This document shows, piece after piece, positions 12,408-24,989 of a stretch of 64,000 bases of DNA (position 1 is the first letter of the stretch; each line of letters opens with the position of its first letter). A model generated the notes under the pieces. That model was given only the letters and a program-made list of their open reading frames with translations, searched no databases and was not told the DNA's origin. Source of the stretch: Cymbidium sinense (lineage: Eukaryota > Streptophyta > Magnoliopsida > Asparagales > Orchidaceae); contig JAKCPB010001379.1 of the NCBI GenBank assembly GCA_021442155.1, positions 62,001 through 126,000 of the forward strand, written 5' to 3'. The translations under genes were made by a program, and so were the position numbers.

Positions 12408-12888
12408 ATAGAACCTTGATGATAGGAACATCAATGTCAACCAGGCTCAGTCTAGATCTTGTAGTGGAGGTGAAGGTAGAGGTGGCGATTATCGCAATGG
12501 TGTTGGGGGATCTGGAGATGTTGGTCAATATGGAGGTGGTGGTCGAAGCAGTGGTGATTATGGAGGTGGGTGGAGCGACAAAGGTTATTGCTGTGGTAGT
12601 CGCAGAGGGAGAGATTGGGGATATGATAGTGGCTCCCGCTACTCGAGAGGCCAGGGTGGTTATGATGGGAACAAGAGAAATTGAAAAATGGCTGATCCGA
12701 TCTGCTGCTTATGGAATTGTGTCTTTATAGTAGAGATGGTTCTAGTTATCTAGGATTTTTTATTTGCTCTATGCGTGCTCATTTTTTATCTATGTCAATG
12801 CTTATGTCTTAGAAAACTTGGTGTGTTACTTGGTTGAAGAATTCGAAAAGAAGAAATGTTGAAACTATATTTGTTCTCTGTTAAAAAA
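12403..12888 (+). pseudogene. GRP7-like retropseudogene, copy 4 (best preserved)
   Basis: The most intact copy. Reading from 12403 gives 93 codons to TGA at 12682-12684 with a single internal stop, TAG at 12409-12411, where the family has Gln (CAG to TAG). The order is the RRM end (NLDDRNINVNQAQSRS), a Gly/Arg/Tyr tail with YGGGGRSSGDYGGG, then RGRDWGYDSGSRYSRG, and a terminal DGNKRN in place of DGNWRN. About 200 bp of 3' untranslated sequence and an A-run follow. There is no ATG, RNP1/RNP2 or first RRM half, so it cannot encode a GRP. LINE fragment 2 lies immediately upstream. Confidence 0.93.
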
Positions 12889-13891
12889 TGAATAACCCAA
12901 AGCCCTAAACCCTAAACTAAAACTTGAACCCCTAAACCCTAAACCCTAAACCCTAAACCCTAAAACCTTAAACCTTAAACCATAAATCCTAAATCCTATA
13001 CCCTAAACACTAAACCTTAAACCCAAAAAAAAAATCTTAAACCCTAATCCCTAAACCCCAAACCCTAAACCCTAAATCCTAATTGCTAAACTAACCTTAA
13101 CCCTAAACCCTAAAAAAGCTAAAACCTAAACATAAACTAAATAAAACCTACAAATAAAATAAAATAAAAAACCTAAACTAAGATAAAATAATAAAATAAA
13201 ATTTAAAAAAAACATAAACTAAAACCAAAACCTAAACCTAAACCTAAACTTAAAAAGAAAACTAAAAAAATAAAATAAATAAAATAAATAAAAACCTAAA
13301 CTAAACTAAAAAAATATAAAAACTTAAATATAATAAAAACTAAACCTAAAATAAAAATAAAATAAACCTAAAATAAAATAAAATAAAAACTAAAAAAAAT
13401 AAAAAAATAAAACATAAATCTTGAACTAATAAAGAACATAAACCTTAAATAAAAATAAAATAAACCTAAACCTAAACTAAAATAAACTAAACTTACACCT
13501 AAACCTAAACTAAATATAATAAAATAAATCAAAAATAAACTTAAACTAAAATAAAAAATAAAACCTACAAATAAACCTAATATAAAATAAACCTAAACCT
13601 AAACCTATAAATAAAATAAACCTAAAACCTAAAACCTAAAACCTAAACCAAAAATAAAATAAACCTAATACCTAAACCAAAAAAATAAAAAAAATAAAAA
13701 CCTAAACCTAAAAATAAAAAATAAAATAAAAAAAACTAATCTACATAATAAACTGAAACCTAAATCAAAACCTAAAAAATAAACCAAAATAAAAAACCTA
13801 AACTAAAATAAATAAACTAAACTAAATAAAAATAAAGATACACTAAAAAAAATAAAAAATAAAATAAACTAAAATAAAAAAATAAACTAAA

Positions 13892-13930
13892 TAAACCTAA
13901 ACCTACCATTTTACTTAATTTTTTAAAAAA
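13892..13930 (+). repeat. Junction element, copy 8
   Basis: The core reads CTACCATTTTACTTAATTTT. Confidence 0.82.
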
Positions 13931-14881
13931 ATAAAAATAGAAAAAAAACCCTAAACCCTAAACGCTAAATCCTAAATCATAAACTCTGGTTAAAAATCAC
14001 CCCTAAACCCAAACCTTAAACACTAAACCCTAAACCAAAAACTATAACCTAAACCGTAAACCCTAAACCCTAAAAACATTAAACCCTAAACACTAAACCA
14101 AAAACCCTAAACACTAAACCCTAAGACCCTAAACCATAATCCATAAACCCTAAACCCTAAAACCTAAACCTAAATAAGAAAATATAATAAAATAAAATAA
14201 AAACCTAAACTAGAACCAAAACCTAAACCAAATATTAAATTAAAATAGATAATAAAAACTAAACTAAAATAAACGAAATAAAAACCTAAACTAAATAAAA
14301 AATAAAATAAACCTAAAAATAAAAAACCAAAATATAAGCAAAACTAAACCTAAAATAAAAATAAAATAAAAATTCAATAAAAACCTAAGCCTAAAAATAA
14401 ATAAAAAAATAACACCTAAACCTTAAACTAAAAAAAAGCTAAACCTAAAATAAAAATAAAATAAATAATATAAAATAAACCTAAACCTAAACTAAAATAA
14501 ATAAAACCTAAACCTAAACCTAAAATAAAATAAACCTTAACCTAAACCTAAACTACATAAATGAAAATAAACTATAAGTAAATCTAAGCCTAAACTAAAA
14601 ATTAAAACCTAAAAAACCTAAAATAACAAACTAAAACCTAAACTTAAAAGAAAAAAAAATCTAAACCTAAACCTAAACCAAAAAAATAAAATAAAAATAA
14701 AACTAAACTAAAAAATAAACCTAAACCTAAATTTAAACCTAAAGAAATAAACAAAAAATAAAAAACTTAAAGTAAAAGAAATAAACCTAATATAAATAAA
14801 CTAAACTAAATAAAAATCAAAATAATCCTAAATTAAAATATAAAATAAAATAAACCAAAATAAATAAGAAATTAAACTAAA

Positions 14882-14920
14882 TAAACCTAAACTTAGTGGT
14901 TTACTTAATTTTTAAATAAA
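14882..14920 (+). repeat. Junction element, copy 9
   Basis: The core reads TTAGTGGTTTACTTAATTTT. Unusually, it is followed almost at once by another B-type stretch and not by a long A block. Confidence 0.82.
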
Positions 14921-16248
14921 AAATATCTTAACCATAAACTAAAAAATAAAACACAAAAATAAACCTAAAATAAACACCTAAAACCTAAACCTAAAAAAAT
15001 AAAATAAAAACCTAAACTTAATCGTAAAAATAAAAAAATAAAACCTAAACCTAAAAAATAAAAAATAAATAAAACTAAACTAAAAAGTAAACCTAAACTT
15101 AAACCTAAACCTAAGAAATAAACTAAAATAAAAAACCTAAACTAAAATAAATTAACTAAATTAGATATAGATAAAAATAAAAAATAAAATAAATTGAAAT
15201 AAATAACTAATGAACTAAATAAACCTAACCCTAAACCCTAAACCTTAAAACTAACCCTAAAACCTAAAACTAAACCCTAAACATACAATCTTAAACCCTA
15301 AACCCTAAAACCCTAAACTCTAAACCCTAAACCTTAATCCCTAAACCCTAAACCCTAAACTCCATTAAAAAAGAAAAAACCTTAAACTCTAAACCAAAAA
15401 CCCTATACTCTAAACCCAAAGCTAAAACCTAAACCCTAAACCTAAATCTAAACCCTAAACCCTAAACCCTAAGCCCTAAACCCTAAAACCCTAAACTGTA
15501 AACCCTAAACCCAAAACCCTAAAACCTAAACCTAAATAAAAAAAATAAAGTAAACTAAACTAAAACCTAAACTGAAATCTAAACCTAAACCTAAAAATAA
15601 AATATAATAGAAAGTGAAAACTAAACTAAAATTAAATTAACAAAAACTTAAACTACACAAGTCAAATAAAATAAACCTAAAAATAATAAGCCTAAATAAA
15701 ATAAAAACTAAACTGAAAATAAAATAAAATTAAAACTAAATAAAAATCTAAACTTACAAAATAAACTTAAAAATAAATAAAAAAATAACATCTAAAGCCT
15801 AATTAAAATAAAACTAAACCAAAAATAAGAATAAAGTAAACAAAATAAAATAAACCTAAACCTAAACTAGAATAAACTAAACTAAAATAAATAAAACCTA
15901 AACTTAAACCTAAAATAAACTAAACCTAAACCTAAACTTAAACTAAATAAATGATAAAATAAAAATGAACCTAATCCTAAATGAAAAAATAAAACCTAAA
16001 AATAAACCTAAAATAACAGCCTAAAAAATAGAAGAAAAATAAAACTTAAACCTAAAAAATAAAATAAAAGTAAACTAAAAAATAAACCTAAACCTAAACC
16101 TAAAAAATAAACTAAAATAAAAAAACCTTAACCAAAATAAACAAACTAATATAAAGTAACTAACCTAAATAAAAATAAAAATAAACCTAAACAAAAATTA
16201 AAAATAAATTAAACTAAAATAAATAAAAAATAAACTAAATAAACTTAA

Positions 16249-16293
16249 TAAACTTAAACCTACAGGTTTACTTAATTTTTTAATTTAAAAAAA
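16249..16293 (+). repeat. Junction element, copy 10
   Basis: The core reads CTACAGGTTTACTTAATTTT. Confidence 0.82.
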
Positions 16294-16659
16294 CCTAAAC
16301 GCAAAATTCTAAATTCTAAACCTACAACGCTGAACACTAAACCCTAAACCCTAAACCATTAACCCTAAACCCTAAAAATATCGGAGATTTAAACCCTAAA
16401 CCCTAAAAACCTAAACCATAAAACCTAAACACTAAACCCTAAGCCTTAAACCCTAAGCCCTAACCCTAAACCCTAAAACCCTAAACTCTAAACTCTAAAC
16501 CTTAAACCCTAACTTTAAACCCTAAATCCTAAACCCCCAACCCTAAACCCTAAACCCCAAACCCTAAACCTAAACCTAAAGTAACTGAATAAATTTATAA
16601 AGAAACCTAAACCCTAAAACCTAGCAAACCCAAACATAAACGTAAACCTAAACTTTAAG

Positions 16660-17128
16660 AATGGGCATAATCTTAATGGTAGGAACATCACCATCAACCA
16701 TGCTCAGCCTAGATCTGGCTATGGAGGTGAACTCGTAGGCGACAGTTATCATAGTGGTGGTGGGGATCTAGACGTGCTAGTGGATATGGAGGTGGTGGTC
16801 GGACCAGTGGTGGTTATGGAGGTAGGAGGAGTGACAAAGGTTACAACCGTGGTGGTGGAGAAGGGAGACATCAGGGATATGATGGTGGATCCCGCTACTT
16901 GAGAGGTCGGGGTAGTTCTGATAGGAACTGGAGAAACTGAAGAATGGCTGATTATATTGCTGCTTATCAAACTATGTCATTATAGTAGAGACGATTCTAG
17001 TTATCTAGGTTTTTTGATTTGCTCTATGCATGCTCATTTTTTTATTTATGTTTAGAAAACTTTGTGTGTTACTTGGTTGATGAAATCAAAAAGATGAAAT
17101 GTTGAATATGAATTTGTTCTCTTTTAAA
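16660..17128 (+). pseudogene. GRP7-like retropseudogene, copy 5
   Basis: It starts at the shared breakpoint; the stub reads about NGHNLNGRNITINHAQPRS, then a Gly/Tyr-rich run. One G is missing from the GGGGGATCT segment near 16763, which shifts the frame; the distance from breakpoint to terminal TGA (16938-16940) is one base short of 93 codons, as expected. The 3' untranslated segment and an A-rich end follow. The minus-strand frame of 73 codons over it is a shadow. Confidence 0.91.
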
Positions 17129-18609
17129 ATAAAATTAAAAAAAACCAAAAACACCAAACCCCAAACTAAAACTTGAACCTTAAACCTAAAACTTAAACTT
17201 TAAACCCTAAACCCTAAACCATAACCCTAAACCCTAAACTCTAAACCCTAAACCCTAAACCCTAAAAAGCTAAAAACCTAAGCCTAGATTAAATAAAATT
17301 TAAAATAAAATAAATAAATAAACCAAAAAAAATTAAAATTTAAAATTAAAATAAAATTAAAACCTAAATTAAAATCTAAACCTAAACCTAAAAATAATAT
17401 AATATAAAAAATAAAAACTAAAATAAAATTAAATAAATAAAAACCTAAACTAAACTAAAAAAACCTAAATAAATAAAAACTGTACCTAACATAAAAATAA
17501 AGTAAACCTAAAATAAAATAAAATAAAAACTAAATAAAAACCTAAACCTAAAAAATAAACCTAAAAATTAATAAAAAACAAAACCTAAATCCTAAACTAA
17601 AAAAACATTAACCTAAAAAATAAAATAAAATAAACCTAAACCTAAACTAAATAAATTATACTACAATGAATAAAACTTAAACCTAAAACAAACTAAACCT
17701 AAACCTAAACTAAAATAAATTATACTAACATAAATAAAACTTAAACCTAAAATAAACTAAACCTAAACCTAAACTTAAACTAAATAAAATAAAATAAACT
17801 AAAAAAAAAACCTAAACCTAAACTACAAAATAAAACCTAAAAATAAACCAAAAATAAAAATGTGAAACCTCAACTTTAAAGAATAAAATAAAAACCTAAA
17901 CCTAAATCTAAAATTAAAAATAAAACTTAAACCTAAAAAATAAAATTAAATTAAAACTAAACTAAAAAATAAACCTAAACCTAAAAAATAAACTAAATAA
18001 AAAATCTAAACTAAAATATATAAACCTAAAATTAATAAATAAACTAAACTAAAATAAAATTGAACCTAAATTAAAATAAAAAATAAAATAAACTAAATTA
18101 ACCTAAACCCAATGATTTACTTAATTTTTAAAAAAATTAAGTAAATGAGACCATAAACCCTAAACACTAAACTGTAAACCCTAAACCCTACATCATAAAC
18201 CCTAAACCCGAAATGCTAAACCCTAAACCCTAAACTCAAAGCCCAAACCCGAAATCATAAAGCCTAAACCCTAAACTGTAAACCATAAACCCTAAACCCT
18301 AAAACACAAAACCCTAAACCTTAAACACTAAACTAACTCTAAATCCTAAGCTAACCCTAAACCCTAAAAACCCTAAAGCCTACACACTAAACCCTAAACC
18401 CTAGACCTTAATGCCTAATCCTTAGACCCTAACCCTAAACCCTAAACCCTAAAACCTTAAAGCCTAAACCCTAAACCATAAACTTTAAACCCTAATTCGT
18501 AAACCCTTTATCATAAACCCTAAACTCTAAACCCTAAATGCTAAACCTAAACCTAAAGAAACCCTAAAACCTAATAAATCAAAACCAAAACCTAAACCTA
18601 AGCCCTAAT
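17129..18609 (+). repeat. Telomere-like array (A, B, junction, A)
   Basis: A repeats to about 17268, a B block to 18098, a junction element, then A repeats to GRP copy 6. Within the B block the segment around 17640-17700 is repeated nearly verbatim at 17700-17770 (ATAAATTATACTA...AATAAAACTTAAACC), a small tandem duplication. Confidence 0.91.
18099..18138 (+). repeat. Junction element, copy 11
   Basis: The core reads CCAATGATTTACTTAATTTT. Confidence 0.8.
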
Positions 18610-19080
18610 AATGGGTATAACCTTGTGGGCAGGAACATCAGCGTCAACTAAGATCAGTTTAGTTCTAGTTGTAGAGGCAAAGGTGGAGGCGACAATTATC
18701 ACTATGGTGGTAGAGGATTTGGAGGTGTTGATGTATATGGAGGTGCTGGTCAGAGTAGTGGTGGTTAGGAAGGTGGGAGGAGCTGCGGAGGTTACAACTG
18801 TGCTAGTCTTAGAGGGATTGATTGGGGATATGATGGCGGATCCCACTGCTCGGGAGGTGGTGATGGTTTTGATGGGAACTGGAGAAACTAAAGAACACCC
18901 AATCTGATGTGTCTTTATAGTAGAGATAGTTCTAGTAATCTAAGGCTTTTGATTTCCTCTATGTGTGATAATTTTTTATCTATGTCAATGCTTGTATCTT
19001 AAAAAACTTGGTGTGCTACTTGGTTGGTGAAATCGAAAATAAGAAATGTTGATTATGAATTTGTTCTCTATTTAAAAAAA
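18610..19080 (+). pseudogene. GRP7-like retropseudogene, copy 6
   Basis: The frame from the shared breakpoint is again exactly 93 codons, ending in TAA at 18889-18891 (TGA in other copies). The stub reads about NGYNLVGRNISVN, followed by an in-frame TAA where Gln is expected; a further TAG replaces the Tyr of GGYGG. The tail keeps GGAGQSSGG, DWGYDGGS and the terminal DGNWRN. About 190 bp of 3' untranslated sequence and an A-run follow. Open frames of 82 and 98 codons on the two strands here are out-of-frame shadows. Confidence 0.92.
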
Positions 19081-20085
19081 TCCTTAAACCCTAAACCTTA
19101 AACTAAAACCTAAATCCTAAACCTAAAACTTAAACCCTAAACCCTAAAAACCATAAGCCCTAAACACTAAACCCTAAACCCTAAACCCAAAACCCTAAAC
19201 CCTAAATCTTAAACCCTTAAAAAATAAACCCTAAACCTAAACCTAAACCAAATTAAAATTAAAATAATTAAACCTAAACCTAAACCTAATTTAAACCTAA
19301 ACTTAATCCTAAACTAATTAATTCTAAACTAAAATTAACTAAACTTAAAAATAACTAATAACTTAATTTAATTAATTTAAATTTAAACCTAAATTTAAAA
19401 ACTAATTAAATCTAATTAATAATTAAAACTCTAAACTCTAAATTTAAATTTAAACTTAAATAAATTAATAAAAATAACTAAATTAAATCTAATAAACTAA
19501 TTAAATCAAAATTAAATTAACCTAATTTAATTAATTTAAATTCTATATTCTAACTTAATTTAAATTTAAAAATTAATTAAATTTTAAACTTAAACCTAAT
19601 TTACCAACTTAAATCTAAACCCTAAACTTAAATCTAAACTAAACTAACTTAAATTTAAACACTTGCTCTAAACTTAAACTAAATTAAACTTAAACTATAA
19701 ACTAAACTAACTCTAAACTTAAACTTAAACTTAAATCTAAACTTAAACCTAAACCTAAACCTAAACCCTAAACTTAACTCCTAAATTTAAACTTAAACTA
19801 ACTTAAACTAAAATTTAAACCTAAATAAAAACCTAACCTAAACTTTAAATAAACTTAAACTTAAACTTAAACCTAAACTCCTAAACTTAAACCTAAACTT
19901 AAACTAAACTAGTTAAACTAAAGCTAAACCCTAAACCCTAAACCTAAACCTAAACCTAAAACTTAAACCTAAACCTAAACCCTTAACCTAAACCTAAATG
20001 TAAACCAATACTATACATAAACCCTAAACTAAATTAAACCTAAACCATAAACTTAAACCCAAAAACCCAAAAAATACTTCCCGAG
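19081..20085 (+). repeat. Telomere-like array grading into a T-richer variant
   Basis: CCCTAAA repeats to about 19240, then about 800 bp in which words such as TTTAAACC, CTTAAAC, AATTAATTTAAATTT and ACTAATTAA dominate, unlike A or B blocks elsewhere. CTTAAACCTAAAC words return near 19660-20060. No gene. Confidence 0.85.
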
Positions 20086-20235
20086 CCCTCATCCTTGTAC
20101 CCTAGTGATTTCCATTTCCCCTTTTATTTCCAACTTAGCTGTTCTACACGTTTCTCACTGGATTCCTTCTTGAATCGACATTCACTAGTTGATTACGTGT
20201 CTTCATTGGAGTGACGAGGATTAGCATCTTTCCCA

Positions 20236-21345
20236 ATGATTCCTTGGGGAAAACTAAAGGATCCTATATATCTTGCTTGGGCATCAACTAACTTGGCTTT
20301 AACTGCTTCAGAATATTTCGAAGACATTCTAGTTTGGATTTCTCTCTCTAATATGCGAATTCATTTTATTAACCATCAATTCCTTTTTTATTGTGGGTAC
20401 TTTATTTGGTCGGTTGTTGCAAATTGATCAGGCAACAACTATGAAATCTCATCTTTCAATGGCTAGAATCCTTATTGAATTGGATATTACCAAGAAACAC
20501 TGCAAAGAAATCTAATTGGGATCTAAAAATTATGATTACATGCAAAGAATTGAATTTTAGAATCTCCATATCTTTTGATCTCACTATAAAATCCACAGGC
20601 ATGATAATTCAAAATGTTTCATTATTCATCCTCACCTAAAAAAGAAAATCCCTATTAAAGAAACTTGTATTCCAAACCTTAGGCCGATCATTCTTAAATA
20701 TTACAAAGCTACTTTAGAAAAAAAAAGGAATTTTTTAATGTTCCTAATAAGGTTATTTTTCCTCTTACTTGTTGTATGCAATTGAAGGCTTCTAATATGA
20801 ACAATTATAGTTTTTCTAGACTTTTAGATGATGATTCTATTTCCTTCGATTCAATCCCTGCATCCTTGACAGCATTGGTTGATGAAAATAAAGCTTTGAT
20901 CGAGAATATAAATGAAGATATTAATGTTATGCGTCACTCAATTTCAATGGAGAATATGGGTTTAATACCTCATGATAATTAGGTTGAAAAAATTGATTCT
21001 AATTTCTAGATTCAGGATGATTTAAATTCTCATAAAGATTTGGCTTTGTCAATAATTTGGGTCATGAAGAGGAAGGACTTGGTGTTCACACTTGCCTCTT
21101 AATAAATATGTTTCTACTCCCTCTCTTGCTATTCTCGTTGCTCATTTGGCTTTCATAAATTTTAATGTCTTGGAAAAAGCAGAACTCATTTCTAATTAGA
21201 AGATTTCTCCTAAATATGTGACTAATGTTGCTAAATCTTTCTCAGATGATGATTATATGGGAAAAGAAAATGGTTTCCAAACTTATCAGGCTAAAAAGAG
21301 AAAAAATGTTAAAAATTTCACTCCCAAATTGCTAAGAAACACAAG
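20236..21345 (+). pseudogene. LINE ORF1 (gag-like, DUF4283-type) remnant
   Basis: The first open piece (20236-20427, 63 codons) contains VWISLSNMRIHFINHQ, which matches IWISLPNLWIHLFNH in the ORF1 remnant at 32700-32770. A frame-shifted continuation (QIDQAT...MARILIELDITKK, near 20420-20500) matches the same region. This is typical of the DUF4283 nucleic-acid-binding part of plant LINE gag. The segment between WGK and VWISL is much shorter than in the 32238 copy, so there is an internal deletion. A second open piece (20776-20982) is acidic and Ser/Asn-rich, like the variable ORF1 C-terminal half. A Lys/Arg-rich end (KKRKNVKNF) precedes ORF2. Non-functional. Confidence 0.75.
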
Positions 21346-21394
21346 ATAGGCTATGACCTCCTCTCCTCTCTTAACCCCTTTTTATTTCTTTATG

Positions 21395-22040
21395 TTTAAT
21401 TTTATTGTTTGGAATGTTAGAGGGATCGTTACCATCTCTATTTGTAATTGTATAAGAAATTTTTGTCGTATACATAATATTTCATTGCTTATTTTTCTGG
21501 AGCCTCTTATTCATGCTAACAAAATTAACCATGTTGCTAGAATGATCAGTTTCAGTAAATTTTTCTCTAATGTAAATTATAAGATTTATTATTTTTAGAA
21601 TAACTTTGTAGAGGTTTCTATTCTTGATGATTTTGAATAAGTTTTTAATGCATAAATCCCTTATGGTGATTATTGTGTTTTGCACTTAGACCTGGAAGAA
21701 ATCTTCTTTGGGATAATTTGAGGAATTTTGCTACCTTTATCAATAAACCTTGGTTTGTAGGTGGTGATTTCCACACTATTTTTTTCACTTCTAAATGAAG
21801 TGGTGGTTTCTCTCCTAATATTCATTCCATGGAAGAATTTTTTAATATGATCCTTGATTGTAATTTGATTGATATTGGTTTTAAATGTTCTAATTATACT
21901 TGGCAAAACTCTAGACTTTGACAAAGGTTGGATTAGATTCTTTTTAATACTCATTGGATTACTCAATGGCATATTACTTCTACCGATCATTTAAGTAGAA
22001 CCTTCTCTGATCATGCTCCTCTTTTGGTTTCTATTAAATA
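21395..22040 (+). pseudogene. LINE ORF2 endonuclease domain remnant
   Basis: An exonuclease/endonuclease/phosphatase-fold AP endonuclease, which in L1 elements nicks the target. FNFIVWNVRGI opens the domain (21395-21427) with the conserved Asn, and LLIFLEP carries the conserved Glu (21500-21502). GGDFH at 21760-21774 has His where GGDFN has the catalytic Asn, and SDHAPL (22005-22022) gives the C-terminal Asp-His pair. Frameshifts and stops separate these pieces; two stops fall where Arg or Asp codons are expected. Inactive. Confidence 0.85.
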
Positions 22041-22675
22041 TAATTCTAATAGATTAAAAAATTTATCTCTTTTTAAATTTTAGAACATGTGGATTCAGCA
22101 TATTGATTTTCTTAATGTTGTGGCTAACAATTAGAAAGCTCCTTTACATCTTGATAATTTGATTATGGGAATGAATAGACTTTGGTTTAAGCTTAAAAGA
22201 CTTTAGCAAAATCTAGGTTGGTGGAAAAAGTATTATTTTAATAACCTTTTTTTTCTAATATCAAAGATATGGAAAAAATGGTTAGTGATATTGAAGTCTC
22301 TATTATGTCTGATCCTTCTAGGATTAAGGACATGACTGAGGTGAACGATAAACTTGTTAATTTTAAAAATATGGAATAGACTTATTGGCATCAAAAAGCT
22401 GCAAGTAAACATTTTGTGGATGGTGACAGGAATACTAGGTATTTCCATGCTTTAGTTAATAAAAAGAGAGGTTTAAATAATATTCAAAAATATTAAAGAT
22501 GGCAATGGAGAATGGATTATGGAGAATAATGATATTAAGAATTCAGTTATTAATTACTTTAGAAATATGCTTAGTAATAGTTACTCTTATGAAGCTATTT
22601 CTAAATTGCACTTAATTCCTTCTATTTTACCAATGATGATAATGATTTCCTTACTATTGTGCCTAATGAAGATGA

Positions 22676-23650
22676 AATTTTTAAAGTTAATAGCATGAAC
22701 ATAGATTCTATTGCTGGTCCGGAGGGTTTCACTACTCAATTTTTTCAAAAATATTAGTTTATTATTTAAAATGATTTGATTGAGGCTATGGTTGATTTTT
22801 TTTAATGGTAATCATTTTCCTAGATATTTTTCTAACACTTCTATTGTGCACATACCTAAGAAAGATAATCTGGACTATTGGAGTGATTTTAGACCTATTA
22901 GTCTTTTCACCTTCTTCAATAAGCTCATTTCCAAAATTCTTGCCAACAGGCTTAGTCCTTTACATCATATGATTATCTCTCTCAAATAAACTAGTTTTGT
23001 TAGAGGTAGATCTATTTCTAATAACATTTTACTTGCCCAAGAAATAATTCATGATTTAGATGCTAAGACTAGAGGTGGAAACATTCTTTTCAAATTAGAT
23101 ATTACAAAAGCTTTTGATAATATCTCTTAGGATTTCCTTTTCTATATTCTGAATTTATTTGGGTTTTTTGATAAATTTATTTTTCTTATTAAAATTGTAT
23201 TAATAAAGCCTGGTTTATATTTTACTTAATGGGGTAGCTTTGGCCTTCTTTTCTTCTTCCCATGGCTTTAGATAAGGGGATCTTTCATCTCCTACATTAT
23301 TTATTACTGGTGTTGATACTTATTTAGGAGCATCAATGAGTTATTCTTAAATAATCCTAATATGTACTATAAAACTTTTGGTGGTCTTCTTGTTTCCCAC
23401 TTAAGCTTTGTAGATGATTTTATTATTTTTTGCAATGCTTCTATTCATCATATCAAGAACCTCAAGATTTTGTTAAATAAATTTGGTAGAGAAAGTGGTC
23501 TTTCTATTAATGATAATAAAAGAAATTGTATTACTTCTTCAAGTATCTCCAATAATAAAATTAATCAAATCCTACATATCACTAATTTTAAACATCAACA
23601 CTTACCTCTTAAGTACTTGGGTGTTCCTCAATTTAAAGGTCCAAAATAAT
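22676..23650 (+). pseudogene. LINE ORF2 reverse transcriptase domain remnant
   Basis: Non-LTR reverse transcriptase. Visible blocks are AGPEGFTTQFF, IVHIPKKDNLDYWSDFRPISL (split here: IVHIPKKDN, then FRPISL), NKLISKILANRL, TSFVRGRSISNNILLAQE, GGNILFKLDITKAFDNIS, and LSFVDDFIIF at 23401-23430, where the catalytic box is FVDD instead of FADD. Then LPLKYLGVP, a typical plant LINE motif. Stops interrupt it, for example TAG at 23128-23130 where the 57850 copy has TGG (ISWDF), and TAA at 22987-22989 where that copy has CAA. The turn with HGLRQGDPLS is frameshifted. Inactive. Confidence 0.9.
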
Positions 23651-23689
23651 CCCATCTTTTTGATGAGTTAATTCAAAAAAGTTTAAATA

Positions 23690-24780
23690 AATATTTTTTT
23701 TGGGAATTCCATTTGCTTTCCTTTGGTGGTAGGCTCACTATTCTTAAAAGCACTCTCAATTATATGCCTCTTAATTTGATTCAAACTATTATTCCGAGTA
23801 ATTCTGCTCTTATCAGAGTTGATTGCTTGCTCAATAAATCTTTTTGGGAATCAAAAAATTATATTAAATGAATGCATTGGACATCCTGGCATAAATGTTG
23901 TGGTCCTTTGGGTGAAGGTGGTCTTGGTTGCAAACCAATTCGTGAAGCTATGACTGCCTTCTCTCATATGGTTTGGTGGAATTTTAGAAAGAATGATAGC
24001 CTTTGGGCTAATTTTATGATGGAAAATTATTTCCAAGGTAAACACCCTCTTATCTATGCTTATAAAGTTGGTGACTCTCGATTTCAAAAAGGCTTTGCTC
24101 CATTAAATGGGTTGTTGAATCCTTAATATCTTGGGGTATTCATTTGAGTTCTTCTTTTTTTGTCAAGACAATTGGATTGGCAATGGCTCTATTGACTCCG
24201 TTTTATCTACACACTCTACTGCTACTATCAAAGTTAACTATTTTTGGCTTAATAACAATTGGAATGAAAACAAACTTTAGAACTACATTCTATTTCTCTT
24301 TTTGACAAGTTTTGCCACATCGCTATCCTTTCTAATAAACCTGATCAAATTCTTTTCAAGCTCCCTTACAATGGTGATTTCATTCTTAAAGAGGTTTGAA
24401 ATTTTATTAAAAGTAAGCAAAACACCTCTAATGTTTTCATTGAACTTTGGAACAATATCGTTCCCATTTCTTATTCTATTTTAGCTTGGAGCATTTTGAA
24501 TAACTTCATTCCTGTAGATCCTTGCTCTGGCTTAAAGGGTTTTATTTACCTTCCAAGTGTTGTTGTTCCTTTCATATTGAAAATGTTAATCATGTTTTTG
24601 TCAATAATTCTAATGCTTCCGAACTTTGGATATTGTATGATAATTTATTTAACTTTAACTATTTTCATGGCTCTCTTTCATTATATCAACTCCTTGAAGT
24701 TTGTTTCCATAAAACTATGAAAGGTCATATGAAAGTTTTAATTGCTATTACCTTTATTTGGTTCATTTAGATGGATAGAA
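23690..24780 (+). pseudogene. LINE ORF2 thumb / zf-RVT region remnant
   Basis: Downstream of the RT, in pieces: SFGGRLTILKSTLNYMPL, then WHKCCGPLGEGGLGCKPIREAM with FSHMVWWNFRKNDSLWANFM (23872-24126), the usual post-RT segment of plant LINEs. Further on, a zinc-binding-like region with ENVNHVFVNN, and IWFI-MDRN near 24755-24785 (family: W.IW..RN) with a stop in place of Trp. Frame breaks separate them. No function is expected. Confidence 0.75.
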
Positions 24781-24989
24781 ATGATGCTAAATATCAAGGC
24801 ATCCCTATGAACCATAAAAGTATCCTTGCTAGAACTAAAGAAAAAAAATTCATGCTTTGTTTATTGCAAATTTAATCAGAAATCTTTATTTTAGAGGTTA
24901 TAAATTTGTGGCTAAAATTTTGGGGATCACATTGCATGATGACCCTTCCTACAAGAGTATTAGGATTATACATTAGATTAACCCTAAAG

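Larger units (their letters stand above)
12889..16659 (+). repeat. Telomere-like array with several B blocks
   Basis: A blocks at about 12889-13112, 13931-14160, 15225-15525 and 16294-16659. B blocks at about 13113-13891, 14160-14881, 14932-15225 (a partial copy lacking a junction) and 15525-16248. No gene seen. Confidence 0.92.
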
